Part shown: piece after piece, positions 1 to 9,414 of the stretch
Layout: each line of letters opens with the position of its first letter
Position numbering within the stretch: position 1 is the stretch's first letter
DNA from: Desulfovibrio desulfuricans
GTDB taxonomy: Bacteria > Desulfobacterota > Desulfovibrionia > Desulfovibrionales > Desulfovibrionaceae
Assembly: GCA_015062205.1 (NCBI GenBank)
Contig: SUVB01000045.1
Location: 5,001 to 57,947 of the forward strand
Direction: 5' to 3'
DNA length: 52,947 bases
Program-made: the position numbers and the translations under genes
Notes under the pieces: generated by a model
Seen by the model: only the letters and a program-made list of their open reading frames with translations
The model's database searches: none
What the model was told of the DNA's origin: nothing

Positions 1-205
1 CGCCTTTCCTCAAAAGGTTCATCCTGAGCGTATGCGGTATTAGCAGCCGTTTCCAACTGTTATCCCACGCATAAGGGCAGATTGTCCACGCGTTACTCAC
101 CCGTGCGCCACTCTACTCAGGGCCGAAGCCCCTTTCTCGTTCGACTTGCATGTGTTAAGCACGCCGCCAGCGTTCAATCTGAGCCAGAATCAAACTCTCC
201 AGTTC
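1..205 (-). rRNA. 16S rRNA, 5' end only
   Basis: The minus strand reads the conserved 5' end of bacterial 16S rRNA. The universal 27F primer site (AGAGTTTGATTCTGGCTCAG) lies at 198-179, followed by the conserved ATTGAACGCTGGCGGC stretch. Aligning 27F to E. coli positions 8-27 places the mature 5' end near 205. Only about the first 200 nucleotides are present; the rest of the gene and the operon lie to the left of the window. Confidence 0.97.
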
Positions 206-337
206 AAATTCTGCAAGATCCCCGCGGTTCCCCGCGGAAATCGGAATCTCAAAGACTTTCTTCCCAATCGCTATTCACTTGTCAATGAACCACCCCGCTT
301 CCGCGGCCCGCCGGACTTCCGCCCGGCGCGAGGAGCG

Positions 338-366
338 TTTATGCTCCCTTTCACACCCCAAGTCAA
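338..366 (-). promoter_or_regulatory. rRNA promoter, proximal copy
   Basis: On the minus strand the -35 box TTGACT (366-361) is followed, after 17 bases, by the -10 box CATAAA (343-338). The discriminator that follows, CGCTCCTCGCG, is G+C-rich, as in promoters under stringent control. Confidence 0.7.
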
Positions 367-432
367 CAACTTTTTTTCGGCTTCGCAAAACTTTTTTGCA
401 GCGCCGCGTGTTCACCCGGAACGCGAGGAGCG

Positions 433-461
433 GTTATGCCCCTCTTCTCGCCGCGCGTCAA
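433..461 (-). promoter_or_regulatory. rRNA promoter, middle copy
   Basis: On the minus strand TTGACG (461-456) is followed, after 17 bases, by CATAAC (438-433). The discriminator repeats CGCTCCTCGCG exactly as in the proximal copy, 95 bases away, so the two arose by duplication or are under the same selection. Confidence 0.7.
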
Positions 462-522
462 CCCCTTTTTTTCACTCCCGGAACACGTCCCGGGCAAAGG
501 CTGATCCGCAGCGCGAGATTCC

Positions 523-552
523 CTTCTACGCCCAACGGCAGGAATTTGTCAA
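523..552 (-). promoter_or_regulatory. rRNA promoter, distal copy
   Basis: On the minus strand a perfect -35 box TTGACA (552-547) is followed, after 18 bases, by TAGAAG (528-523). CTCGCG occurs just downstream, as in the other two copies. The -10 box is the weakest of the three. Confidence 0.55.
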
Positions 553-591
553 CAACAAAAACCGGGCCGCATGAATGGGAACGAGCCCGCC

Positions 592-984
592 CTATGCCGG
601 ATGCCGCAGATGCCGCAGATGCCGCACCCCATGCCCCGCCGCGCGCAGAACCGACAGTGCCGTTTCCAGCTGTCCGGCCCTGACCAGAATATAGTCCGTA
701 TCAAAGGTGGAAACGGCGAAAATGCTCACCTGCGCCCCCGACAGGGCCGTCGCCAGCCCGGCCAGCACGCCGACCATGCCGAAATCCATGCTGCTCGCCA
801 CGCGGAAGGCCCGCCAGCCGTCCTCGCGCGCGAGCGTTTCGCGCGGCGCGTCTTCCACACGACAGACCACGGAGCACTCCCCGTCCGTCCGGCCCGTGAA
901 GAGCCACGGCGCGTCAAAGGGCACATCCTCCGGCCGCGCAACCTTGCAGACCGTAAACTCCTCCGCCAGAACCTCAAGCTGCAT
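592..984 (-). CDS. ACT domain-containing protein (COG3603-like)
   Basis: The 130-residue product matches the small two-ACT-domain family related to COG3603. The hallmark is the C-terminal stretch around residues 85-105 with ISIFAVSTFDTDY-like sequence (here VSIFAVSTFDTDYILV), preceded by a DFGMVGVLAGLA segment. ACT domains bind amino acids and usually serve as allosteric sensors, but the ligand here is unknown. The start is the ATG at 984: AAGGGG lies seven bases upstream, whereas the longer frame from 1008 has none. The last residues are a repeated RHL motif encoded by a 9-base tandem repeat (601-627), which is unusual for the family. It ends just before the rRNA promoters and may share a transcript with ruvAB. 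Confidence 0.82.
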   Translation of the reverse strand: MQLEVLAEEFTVCKVARPEDVPFDAPWLFTGRTDGECSVVCRVEDAPRETLAREDGWRAFRVASSMDFGMVGVLAGLATALSGAQVSIFAVSTFDTDYILVRAGQLETALSVLRAAGHGVRHLRHLRHPA

Positions 985-1019
985 ACTCGTCCCCTTTTGT
1001 CGCGGCAACGGCCCGCGCT

Positions 1020-2005
<986 letters not shown>

Positions 2006-2006
<1 letters not shown>

Positions 2007-2617
2007 CAGGCCTTCCCCCTGGCGAGCGCCTTGAGCGCGGCGCGCAGCGCGCCCGTCACGTCAAGGTCCGGTTCGTCCAGCAGCAGCTTCTTGACCAGCG
2101 GCGCGCATTCGTCGCGCTCATAGCCCAGGTTGGCAAGGCCGTCCAGCACGTCGCGGAACACGGAGCCGGGCTTGCCCGCCACGGCCAGCACGGCCGCCTG
2201 CGGGGCGTCTTCCACCTTGAGCTTGTACCTGAGTTCCAGAAAGACATGCTCGGCGGTCTTCCTGCCGATACCCGAGACGCGCGTGAGCGCCTGAACATCG
2301 TCTTCCAGCACGATGCGCCGCAAATCGTCCGGACGATAGATGGAAAGGATGGCCAGGGCCGTGCGCGCCCCCACCTTGGAAATGGACAGCAGCACCTCGA
2401 ATGTCTGCCGTTCCTCAAACGTGGCGAAGCCGAAAAGCTCCAGCGCGTCTTCCCGCACGGCGAGACTGGTGTAGAATGCCGCCTGCTCCCCCCTGGCGGG
2501 CAGGGCGGACAGGGTATGCATGGGCAGGGCCACCGCATAGCCCACGCCCCCCTGCGTGACCACAAGGCAGACGTTGCCCCAGACTTCGGCCACACGTCCC
2601 TCAATATACGCTATCAC
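2006..2617 (-). CDS. ruvA: Holliday junction DNA-binding protein RuvA
   Basis: RuvA binds four-way junctions as a tetramer and loads RuvB. The product is 203 residues, the usual family length, when started at the GTG at 2617, which gives the standard N-terminus MIAYIEGRV. Two helix-hairpin-helix motifs ([16 protein letters not shown] and [16 protein letters not shown]) follow the OB fold, and the C-terminal RuvB-binding domain is present. No good ribosome site precedes the GTG. The frame stays open far upstream through moaA, but that part is a shadow. ruvC, often the first gene of this operon, is not next to it; moaA is. Confidence 0.95.
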
Positions 2618-2709
2618 GTCAAAAACGTCCGAATACTGTGGTTGCCGCAAGGTCACGCCTGCGGAACGCGCCGCCGCATGTCGTCGGCAGCGGGAAAGAC
2701 ATCCCGCGC

Positions 2710-2739
2710 ATGGTCGCCCTTTCGGGCCGCGCGTGTCAA
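2710..2739 (-). promoter_or_regulatory. Candidate ruvAB promoter
   Basis: A perfect -35 box TTGACA (2739-2734, minus strand) lies in the 136-base gap between moaA and ruvA, followed after 18 bases by a poor -10 box, GACCAT (2715-2710). The weak -10 box makes this tentative. Confidence 0.35.
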
Positions 2740-2753
2740 GGGCGAGGCGTGCC

Positions 2754-3827
2754 CTAGCCGCCGATGCCCACCATCTGCGCGCGCGCCACGGCCTGCCCTT
2801 CCCGGCGGGCCCTGAGCAGTTCCGCGCCCACGGGCTTGACCGCACAGGCCAGACGCAGCACGCGGGCCAGAGCCGCGTCGTCGCAGCGGGCGTTGCGCAG
2901 CAGGCCGCGCAGGCGGTATTCCCTGTCGTCGAACAGACAGGTGCGCAGATGCCCGTCGCTGGTAAGGCGCAGGCGGTTGCACGCGGCGCAGAAATGACAG
3001 GAGACGGCGGTAATGAAGCCCATGCGTCCCCTGCCGCCCTCCACCTGAAACATGCGGGCCGGACCGGCCTCGACAGGACGCTCGCGCACGGGGACGAGCC
3101 GCGCGCGGCGTTCGACCGCGGCGCGGATTTCTGCCACAGGCCAGAAGGTTTCCGGCCCCCAGAGCGTGCCGCTGCCCATGGGCATGAACTCAATGAAGCG
3201 CACGTCCACCGGCAGGGTGCGCGCCGCATGGACAAAGTCGTCCACCTGCCCGTCATTGACCCCGCGCATGGCCACCGCGTTGATCTTGACGCGGATGCCC
3301 GCGCGCAGCAGGCCCTCCAGCGAGGCCAGCACGGCGTGCAGGCAGTCGCAGCCGGTCACCCGCGCGAACGTCGCGCGATCGAAGCTGTCCAGCGAGAGGT
3401 TGACGGCGCTCACCCCCACCCGCCGCAGCAGGGGGATGTGCGGCTCCAGCAGCGTGCCGTTGGAGGTCAGCCGCAGATCCAGCGAGGGGAAGCGCTCGCG
3501 CAGCATGTGCAGCAGCCCGTCGCAGCCCTTGCGGACAAAGGGTTCGCCGCCCGTCAGACGCAGCTTGCGCACGCCCAAGGCGGTCATGACGCCCACGAAA
3601 CGCGTCATTTCCTCATAGCGCAGCACCCTGGGATGGGGAATGAAGTTCTGCCGGATCTCGCTGCGGCAATAGAGGCAACGCAGATTGCAGCGATCCGTCA
3701 CGGAGAGCCGCAGGTAGCGTATCGTCCGCCCATGACCGTCGCGCAGCGTCGCCGGGGCGGGCGCGTCGCCCGTTCCATCCCGCGCACTGTTGCCAAGACG
3801 GCCAAATGGATTTACACATGCCTGCAT
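2754..3827 (-). CDS. moaA: GTP 3',8-cyclase MoaA (molybdenum cofactor synthesis)
   Basis: MoaA is a radical SAM enzyme that makes the first intermediate of molybdopterin from GTP. The 357-residue product has the N-terminal SAM cluster motif CNLRCLYC (Cys47, Cys51, Cys54), the C-terminal second-cluster cysteines (Cys280, Cys283, Cys297 in FCAACNRLRL...CL) and the essential C-terminal Gly-Gly. The start chosen is the ATG at 3827; upstream in-frame sequence looks non-coding and runs antisense to the next gene. That ATG shares three bases with the start of the divergent secreted-protein gene. Molybdenum or tungsten enzymes such as formate dehydrogenases are expected in this group. Confidence 0.94.
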   Translation of the reverse strand: MQACVNPFGRLGNSARDGTGDAPAPATLRDGHGRTIRYLRLSVTDRCNLRCLYCRSEIRQNFIPHPRVLRYEEMTRFVGVMTALGVRKLRLTGGEPFVRKGCDGLLHMLRERFPSLDLRLTSNGTLLEPHIPLLRRVGVSAVNLSLDSFDRATFARVTGCDCLHAVLASLEGLLRAGIRVKINAVAMRGVNDGQVDDFVHAARTLPVDVRFIEFMPMGSGTLWGPETFWPVAEIRAAVERRARLVPVRERPVEAGPARMFQVEGGRGRMGFITAVSCHFCAACNRLRLTSDGHLRTCLFDDREYRLRGLLRNARCDDAALARVLRLACAVKPVGAELLRARREGQAVARAQMVGIGG

Positions 3828-4104
3828 GAAGTACCTGCTTTGTCTGGCCGTCCTGCTGGGCTGCCTGTACGGTTCCGGCCCCGCTGCGGCATGGGACGGC
3901 TTTGACGCCGACTCCGCCGATCTTGTTGAAGTGACGCCCGACCGCGTGCCCCGGAAAGGGGACACGGTGGACGTGCGCAATTACGACAAGGACGCCACGG
4001 AGACATGCCTAGTGGAATCCGTCACCCGCAACGCCCGCACGGTGGAGCTGGTGGTGCGCGCGGCCTCCGGCACGCGGCACACCCTCGTCATGGAAGGCCG
4101 TTAG
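3826..4104 (+). CDS. Small secreted protein of unknown function
   Basis: This 92-residue product begins with a clear signal peptide (a positive N-terminus, then a hydrophobic core and an alanine-rich cleavage region ending near residue 22, PAAA-WDG). The mature part is about 70 residues, acidic and charged, with one cysteine, and I do not recognise it. The ATG at 3826 is chosen because the signal peptide begins there; the TTG at 3790 would add a polar extension. No ribosome site is obvious. The start overlaps that of moaA on the other strand (CATG), leaving no 5' leader free of moaA coding sequence. Confidence 0.65.
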   Translation: MKYLLCLAVLLGCLYGSGPAAAWDGFDADSADLVEVTPDRVPRKGDTVDVRNYDKDATETCLVESVTRNARTVELVVRAASGTRHTLVMEGR

Positions 4105-4149
4105 ACGCCTCCTCCGGCGTCTCGACAGCGACGGCGCGCATGCGGGCCG

Positions 4150-4731
4150 TCAGCCCTGCTCCTGTTCCCGCTCGTAGCCGGGCAGCAGCACGCTGGCGCT
4201 TTCGGCCTGCCCCTGCCCCTTGGGACACTGCGCCTGCAAATGACAGATCTCACAGCCGCCCCGGAAGGGGTAATGCGTCACCACGGCATAGCGCAGGGCG
4301 AGCGTTGCCGCATTTTCCCTGTATGCCAGCCCCAGCGAGGCAAGCGCCGCGCGCAGCGTTTCCGTGGGACGCGGCGAGGGCGCGCAGCCGCTGTCCTCCA
4401 CCTGCGGCAGCATCTCCTGCACGGCGGCCATGCACATGAACTGGGCGAGATTGTTGATCATGAAGCCGTCGGAAGCGGACTTTTCCCAGGCGTCGTCCAC
4501 TTCTTTCTCCACGGCTTCCGGCAACCAGACGGCCAGATAGGAAATCTTGCCGGCGACGATTTCACAAACCCGCAATTCCGGCAACCACTGCCCCCACAGG
4601 CTTACGAGCCGTTCCAGAATGGCGCCGCCAAGGCGCGTCTCATGGCTCATCTCCATAAAGGCTTCCATATTGAAATAGGGCCGGATATCATGCTGCCGCA
4701 CTGTGTACGGCCTAGCGCTTGCCTCGTTCAC
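4150..4731 (-). CDS. Conserved-looking protein with C-terminal cysteine motif
   Basis: The 193-residue product is not recognised. It is soluble, mainly helical in composition, and carries a CEICHLQAQC motif near the C-terminus (C-x2-C-x5-C) beside GGC-type context, which could bind a metal or an iron-sulfur cluster; three more cysteines lie in the middle. A GTG start at 4731 is supported by AAGGAG five bases upstream. The spacing of the last cysteines recalls the C-terminal cluster of Cas4-like nucleases, but I see no nuclease motif, so this is only a resemblance. It is convergent with the secreted-protein gene and divergent from the next. Confidence 0.7.
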   Translation of the reverse strand: MNEASARPYTVRQHDIRPYFNMEAFMEMSHETRLGGAILERLVSLWGQWLPELRVCEIVAGKISYLAVWLPEAVEKEVDDAWEKSASDGFMINNLAQFMCMAAVQEMLPQVEDSGCAPSPRPTETLRAALASLGLAYRENAATLALRYAVVTHYPFRGGCEICHLQAQCPKGQGQAESASVLLPGYEREQEQG

Positions 4732-4978
4732 GTGTGCTCCTTGTGCGCATCAGATTGCTGCCGGGCATGTGCCGGGCATATGCGCATTCTACCCGCAGCG
4801 CGGTCTTCGTCAAGGGCCGGCCCCGACACGGATGCCGCCTGACGGGCTGCCGCCTCACTTGGCAGGGACGCGTTTTTGTCATAAGCAGGGTAGGCCACGT
4901 CCCGCTGCGGCGCTGCGACGACGCCCCGGCCGCCTGTCGCGGTGCGGCCTTCCAGTACATGTATCACAAGGATGACTC

Positions 4979-5353
4979 ATGAAAACTCCCAGCGACCACC
5001 CAGCAAAAATCCGCTACCAGTATCAGATGGACGCCGGCGCGCGCCTGCAGACGGCCCACGGCGTCTGGGGGGGCATTAATCCCCAGGGCGAGATTGAAAT
5101 GAATTTTTACCATGAAAGCGACTCCCTGCCCGCCTATTCCGAACAGCTCGTGGCCCCGGACGGTTCCATCGGCCATGAAATAACGCCCGAAGATCAGGAC
5201 GTGCGCGAGGTGACGCGCTGCATCCACAGCCGCGTGCTGCTCAACTACCATACGGCCCGCGCCGTGCTGGACTGGCTGGAAGACCGCGTGGCCACGCTGG
5301 AAGAGGAAGGCGCGCCCGGCATGTATGAAACGGATATGGATATTGAGCAATAA
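4979..5353 (+). CDS. Conserved hypothetical protein upstream of miaB
   Basis: The 124-residue acidic, soluble product has no signal peptide or membrane segment and is not recognised. Its composition, with conserved-looking blocks such as HGVWGGINPQGEIEMNFYHE, suggests a compact folded domain. ACAAGGA precedes the ATG at a good distance. It ends seven bases before the chosen start of miaB and probably heads the same operon, with miaB and the nuclease-domain gene. Confidence 0.75.
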   Translation: MKTPSDHPAKIRYQYQMDAGARLQTAHGVWGGINPQGEIEMNFYHESDSLPAYSEQLVAPDGSIGHEITPEDQDVREVTRCIHSRVLLNYHTARAVLDWLEDRVATLEEEGAPGMYETDMDIEQ

Positions 5354-5360
5354 GCCGCAG

Positions 5361-6716
5361 ATGCGTGAGAAAACCTACCATATCATCACGTTCGGCTGCC
5401 AGATGAACGTGCACGACTCCCGCTGGCTGGGGCGCGCCCTCGGCGCGCGCGGTTTCAGCGAAGCGCCGCTGGAACTGGCCCAGGTGGTGGTGGTCAACAC
5501 CTGTTCCGTGCGCGAAAAGCCGGAACAGAAAGTCATGAGCGCCCTGGGGCGCATCCGCCAGGTCACGGGAGGAGATGCCGCCGTGCTGGTCTGCGTGGCC
5601 GGTTGCGTGGCGCAGCAGTTCGGCGAAGCGCTGTTTGAAAAGGAAAGCCAGGTGCGGCTGGTGGCGGGCAGCGACGGCATTGCCGCCGCGCCCCAGGCCA
5701 TTGAGCGCCTCCTGGAAGAGCCCGGCCTGCGCATCTCGCTGCTGGACTTCACCAGCAGCTATGTGGAGCGCGAGGCCGCGCCCGCTCCCGAAGGCGGAGG
5801 CGACCCCGTGGCCTATGTGAACATCATGCAGGGCTGCGACAACTTCTGCGCCTACTGCATTGTGCCCTTTACCCGCGGCCGCCAGAAATCCCGCGCCGCA
5901 GGGGCCGTTCTGGAAGAATGCCGCAACGCGCTGGCCGGGGGCGCGAGAGAGATCACCCTGCTCGGGCAGAACGTCAACGCCTTCGGGCGGGACAGAAGCG
6001 GCGACGGCACAAGCTTTGCGGCCCTCCTGCGTCAGGTGGCCGCCCTGCCGGGGCTGGAGCGCCTGCGCTACGTCACCCCCCACCCCAAGGACATGGGGCC
6101 GGAAGACGTGGCGGCCTTTGCCGAACTGCCGCAACTCTGCCCGCGCCTGCATCTGCCCATGCAGGCCGGGTCGGACGCGGTGCTGGCCCGCATGCGCCGC
6201 CGCTACGACAGCGCGGCCTTTCTGGATCTGGTGGAGCGGTTGCGGCAGGCCCGGCCTGACCTGGCGCTCTCCACGGACCTCATTGTGGGCTTTCCCGGCG
6301 AGAGCGAACAGGACTTTCAGGAGACATTGCGCATGGTGCGGGCCTGCGGCTTCATGTCCAGCTTTTCCTTCTGCTATTCGGACAGGCCCGGCGCGCGGGC
6401 GTCCCTCTTTCCCGACAAGATTCCCGCCGATGTCGCGCAGGACAGGCTGCTGCGGCTCCAGGCCCTGCAGGACGAGCTGAGCGCGCGCTGGCTGGATGCG
6501 CGTGTGGATACGGAGACGACCCTGCTCATTGAAAACCGCAGCCCCAGGGAGGGGCAGGGGCAGGAGCCCAGCTGGCAGGGACGGGACCCCTACGGCGCGC
6601 CCGTGCACGTGGAGTTGCCCCCCGGCGCGGACCATACGGGGCGACAGGTACGGGTACGGATCACGCAGGCCAAGAAACACAGCCTTACGGCCCTGCGACT
6701 GGGGGAACCATGGTAG
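5361..6716 (+). CDS. miaB: tRNA methylthiotransferase MiaB
   Basis: MiaB adds a methylthio group to i6A37 in tRNAs that read codons starting with U. The product is 451 residues. The N-terminal UPF0004 domain has cluster cysteines Cys13, Cys48 and Cys82; the radical SAM motif CDNFCAYC lies at 159-166; a C-terminal TRAM domain occupies roughly 380-445. A longer frame from 5325 exists, but the family N-terminus (YHIITFGCQMN) begins right after the ATG at 5361, which avoids overlap with the upstream gene. The 3' end overlaps the next gene by seven bases. Confidence 0.95.
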   Translation: MREKTYHIITFGCQMNVHDSRWLGRALGARGFSEAPLELAQVVVVNTCSVREKPEQKVMSALGRIRQVTGGDAAVLVCVAGCVAQQFGEALFEKESQVRLVAGSDGIAAAPQAIERLLEEPGLRISLLDFTSSYVEREAAPAPEGGGDPVAYVNIMQGCDNFCAYCIVPFTRGRQKSRAAGAVLEECRNALAGGAREITLLGQNVNAFGRDRSGDGTSFAALLRQVAALPGLERLRYVTPHPKDMGPEDVAAFAELPQLCPRLHLPMQAGSDAVLARMRRRYDSAAFLDLVERLRQARPDLALSTDLIVGFPGESEQDFQETLRMVRACGFMSSFSFCYSDRPGARASLFPDKIPADVAQDRLLRLQALQDELSARWLDARVDTETTLLIENRSPREGQGQEPSWQGRDPYGAPVHVELPPGADHTGRQVRVRITQAKKHSLTALRLGEPW

Positions 6717-7324
6717 AAATGCGCGTATACGGCCTGACCATTGATGCGCAAAGCAAGACGCCCCTGGTCGTTCTGCGCGAAGCCGACGGCGACGCCACGC
6801 TGCCCGTGTGGGTGGGCGCTATGGAGGCTATGGCCATTTCACTGGTGCTCAACAACGAGCATCTGCCCCGCCCCCTGACCCATGATCTTTTTCTCATGAC
6901 CCTCAGGGCGCTCAAGGCCGAGCTGCGGCAGGTAGAGATCATTGCCTTCAGGGGGGGCGTGTACTACGCCGTGCTGGCGGTGCACGGCCCGGAGGGCCGA
7001 GTGCGCGTGGACTGCCGCCCCTCGGACGCCATAGCGCTGGCCGTGCGCACGGGCGCGCCCATCATGGTTGACGAGGAGGTGCTGCGGCTTGCGGCGCAGG
7101 CCCGGGAGGAGGCGACCCCCGCCGCCCGGGAAGAGGCCGCCCCGCCGGAGCCTGACGCCGCCACCAACATGGTGCGCCGGGCCGGCGCGCGCAGGGAGGC
7201 GGACCTGCTCGGCGGCGCGCTGCTGCGCCACGGAACGCTGCCGCCGGCATCCCCGCAGCAGGCCGAAGCCCGCTATCGTGAAATGCTGCGCTCTCTGGAT
7301 CCGGTCTCCCGGCGCAAAATGTGA
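6710..7324 (+). CDS. Bifunctional nuclease (DUF151/BFN) domain protein
   Basis: Residues 1 to about 135 form a DUF151 domain (bifunctional nuclease family), recognisable by VYGLTIDAQSKTPLVVL near the start, a VGAMEAMAISLVL segment and the SDAIALAVRTGAPI motif. Members have been described as nucleases acting on DNA and RNA; whether this one is active is unknown. The C-terminal 65 residues are alanine- and arginine-rich and probably disordered. The ATG overlaps the end of miaB (ATGGTAG), so it is translated from the same message. Confidence 0.88.
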   Translation: MVEMRVYGLTIDAQSKTPLVVLREADGDATLPVWVGAMEAMAISLVLNNEHLPRPLTHDLFLMTLRALKAELRQVEIIAFRGGVYYAVLAVHGPEGRVRVDCRPSDAIALAVRTGAPIMVDEEVLRLAAQAREEATPAAREEAAPPEPDAATNMVRRAGARREADLLGGALLRHGTLPPASPQQAEARYREMLRSLDPVSRRKM

Positions 7325-7475
7325 CGCAGCCTGACTCTACAGTTTCTCTTGATTTTTCTTTTACTGCAACAAATTGAAATTTTTAATCTTTTTTGCAACT
7401 CCTCCAAATTGTGCGGCAAATCTTCCCTAAAGGTTTGTCCCGGCATTCCGATAGACTGGGCAATGGGGAAATGCC

Positions 7476-7868
7476 ATGCTGGACTACCGCCTTTTCAAAC
7501 AGATTGACGATTGTTTCGCCTCCGGACAGACGGACAAGGCCCGTCGGCTGCTCATGGAAGTGCAGTCCCGCAGCATTGCCCTGCGCGACGAGATGAACAT
7601 GCTCCACATCCGCCTGAAAACGCTTGAAGACGCCCTGCAGCTGGCCCGCAACCTGTGCAGCAGGGACGGTTTTTACTGGCTGAAAACCGGCGATGTGACC
7701 CAGGGGCCCTTCTGTCCCCGCTGCTATGAGGATGAAGGCGGCCTCATACGACTGGAGCGGACCGGCAGCGGCCTGCACTGCCCTTACTGCCACGCCTCCT
7801 TTGCCGGAATGGCCCGCGCCGCCGGCGCGCAGGGCGTCCGCCACGCCCGCATCCTCCCCTTCGCCTGA
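7476..7868 (+). CDS. Zinc-ribbon protein of unknown function
   Basis: The 130-residue product has a helical, probably coiled-coil N-terminal half (residues 1-60) and a C-terminal zinc ribbon with two CPxC knuckles, CPRC (80-83) and CPYC (102-105). Such an arrangement suits a small adaptor or nucleic-acid contact protein; the role is unknown. GGGGAA precedes the ATG. It follows a 150-base AT-rich gap and is probably transcribed on its own. Confidence 0.75.
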   Translation: MLDYRLFKQIDDCFASGQTDKARRLLMEVQSRSIALRDEMNMLHIRLKTLEDALQLARNLCSRDGFYWLKTGDVTQGPFCPRCYEDEGGLIRLERTGSGLHCPYCHASFAGMARAAGAQGVRHARILPFA

Positions 7869-7904
7869 CCCGCGCCGGACATTCCGGTCAATCCTGCGGC
7901 GTTC

Positions 7905-7933
7905 TTGCGCGGCGGTTTCCGTCCGGCTATAGT
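7905..7933 (+). promoter_or_regulatory. Promoter of the receiver/TPR gene
   Basis: TTGCGC (7905-7910) is followed after 17 bases by TATAGT (7928-7933), a good -10 box. It ends 37 bases before the ATG at 7971. The overlap with the longer open frame from 7905 argues against a start there. Confidence 0.6.
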
Positions 7934-7970
7934 GGGGCGAGCGAATTCACGCCCGAGGAAACGCACGCCC

Positions 7971-9407
7971 ATGGCCCAGTCACCAGCCGCGTCCAATGCC
8001 GCGCCCCCGCACGCCCCCGCCGTTCTCCTGCTCTCGGAGGGCGACGCTGCGGGCAATCTGGACAAGCGCGCCCTGCGCGAAACCGGCACAGGCCGCGTGG
8101 AGAGCATGGCTTCCGGCGTGGCCGCCGCCCGCCTGCTGGCCGGGCTCAAGCCCGACGCCTCGGGCTTCTTTCCTGATGTCGTGGTCTGCACGCAGCGCCT
8201 GGCGGACATGAGCGGCGAACAGTTCTGCGCCATCCTGCGCCTGCATCCCCTGCTGCTGGATATGCCCGTGTTGCTCATCCTGCCCCACGACAACGAGGTG
8301 GAGCAGCTCAGGACGCTGGGCTGCGGGGCCAGCGCGCTGCTGGCGCGGCCCTATTCCGTGCAGACGCTCAAGGAACACCTGAACAGTCTGGCCGCCGCCC
8401 GCCCCTCGCTTTTCGAACTGGAGCGGGCCGCGCGTCTGGCCGACACCAGCGCCTTTGACGAGGCGCTGGCCACCTACGGCATGCTGCTCAAACCCGTGCG
8501 CGCCCCCGAGGATTACTTCCGCGTGGGCATGCAATGCCTGGAACAGGGCAAGTGGAACAGCGCCCTCAACGCCTTTCAGCGGGCCCTGCGCGGCGCGCTG
8601 ATCCGGGGCAAGGCGGAACTGGGCATGGCCGCGGCCTGGAAGGGCAAGGGCGATATGCAGCGTTACCGCCTCTACCTCGCCCGGGCGGCCGCCACCTTTG
8701 TACGCGCCTGCCAGTGGAGCCGCGCCCGCGCCGTCTACGGTCGGCTGCTGCAGGAGGATCCCACGGCACGCAGCCCCTTTCTGGCCGAGGCCCTGCAGCG
8801 CATGCGGCAGGGAGCGTACGAGGAGGCCGCCGCCGTTCTGGCGCAGGGCTACAGCGTGACGCCCCGGCAGCAGCTGCGCGAGAAGCTGGCCCAGGCCTGT
8901 CTGACGGCCGCAGAGCCGCAGGCGGCGCTGCAGGATATGGAACATATGCTGGAGATGGCCCTGGGCGAGGATGCGGGCGAGGCGCTGGGCGAGGAAATCC
9001 GCCGTACGCTGGACAACCTTGCGAGGCAGCTGGAAATGCGGCGGCAGGAGGAGGCCGCCGAACGCCGCCATCTGGCCCGCCAGGCCGCGCGCCGCAGCGA
9101 GGCTGCCGCCCAGACTCAGACCCCGGCGCAGGACAACACCGCCGACCGGCAGGACAGCCCCTCCAGGGCCCATGCCGCCAAGGGTTCTGCGGATCGCCCG
9201 ACCGCCGGACACGGCGACGGCCCCGTCATTGCCCCGCTGGGCGCCGACACGCCTGCCCCCCCGCTCTCCGTGCGGCCCGGCGACGGCGGGCCGCCCCGCC
9301 TTCCGGGCCGGGATGCGGGGGAGCCGGAAAATGCCGGGCACTCCGGCGGGCTGAGCGACATTCTCTCGGTCATGAAGTTCACTTGGCGCATGGCCCGGCG
9401 AAAGTAG
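7971..9407 (+). CDS. Response-regulator-like receiver plus TPR protein
   Basis: The 478-residue product has a CheY-like fold at about residues 20-135 (VVVCTQ...., then ALLARPYSVQTLKEHL resembling the lysine-proline switch loop). TPR-type helical pairs follow at about 150-330, then a charged coiled coil (about 345-385) and a proline- and glycine-rich tail. The phosphorylatable aspartate and its acidic pair are not clearly conserved, so it may be a degenerate receiver acting as a scaffold. No kinase gene is adjacent. The ATG at 7971 lies downstream of a good promoter and has GAGGAA at a long distance. Confidence 0.75.
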   Translation: MAQSPAASNAAPPHAPAVLLLSEGDAAGNLDKRALRETGTGRVESMASGVAAARLLAGLKPDASGFFPDVVVCTQRLADMSGEQFCAILRLHPLLLDMPVLLILPHDNEVEQLRTLGCGASALLARPYSVQTLKEHLNSLAAARPSLFELERAARLADTSAFDEALATYGMLLKPVRAPEDYFRVGMQCLEQGKWNSALNAFQRALRGALIRGKAELGMAAAWKGKGDMQRYRLYLARAAATFVRACQWSRARAVYGRLLQEDPTARSPFLAEALQRMRQGAYEEAAAVLAQGYSVTPRQQLREKLAQACLTAAEPQAALQDMEHMLEMALGEDAGEALGEEIRRTLDNLARQLEMRRQEEAAERRHLARQAARRSEAAAQTQTPAQDNTADRQDSPSRAHAAKGSADRPTAGHGDGPVIAPLGADTPAPPLSVRPGDGGPPRLPGRDAGEPENAGHSGGLSDILSVMKFTWRMARRK

Positions 9408-9414
9408 ACTGCGC

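Larger units (their letters stand above)
206..591 (-). promoter_or_regulatory. rRNA operon leader and upstream region
   Basis: This 386-base stretch holds no gene. It is the leader and promoter region of the rRNA operon, read on the minus strand. It contains three tandem promoter-like units (listed separately) and a fourth weaker candidate, TTGACA at 285-280 with AAGAAA at 262-257. Each of the three units carries a T-rich tract or an A/T-rich upstream sequence, as expected for strong rRNA promoters. The short open frames here lack ribosome sites and are not coding. Confidence 0.75.

Noticed and set aside
4150..4731. A Cas4-like nuclease reading of the gene with a C-terminal cysteine cluster.
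   Set aside because: The cysteine spacing is suggestive, but no nuclease motif is visible and no CRISPR genes are near.
4703..4978. Several overlapping small frames in the gap before 4979.
   Set aside because: They lack ribosome sites and overlap each other on both strands; the gap more likely holds promoters for the two divergent genes.
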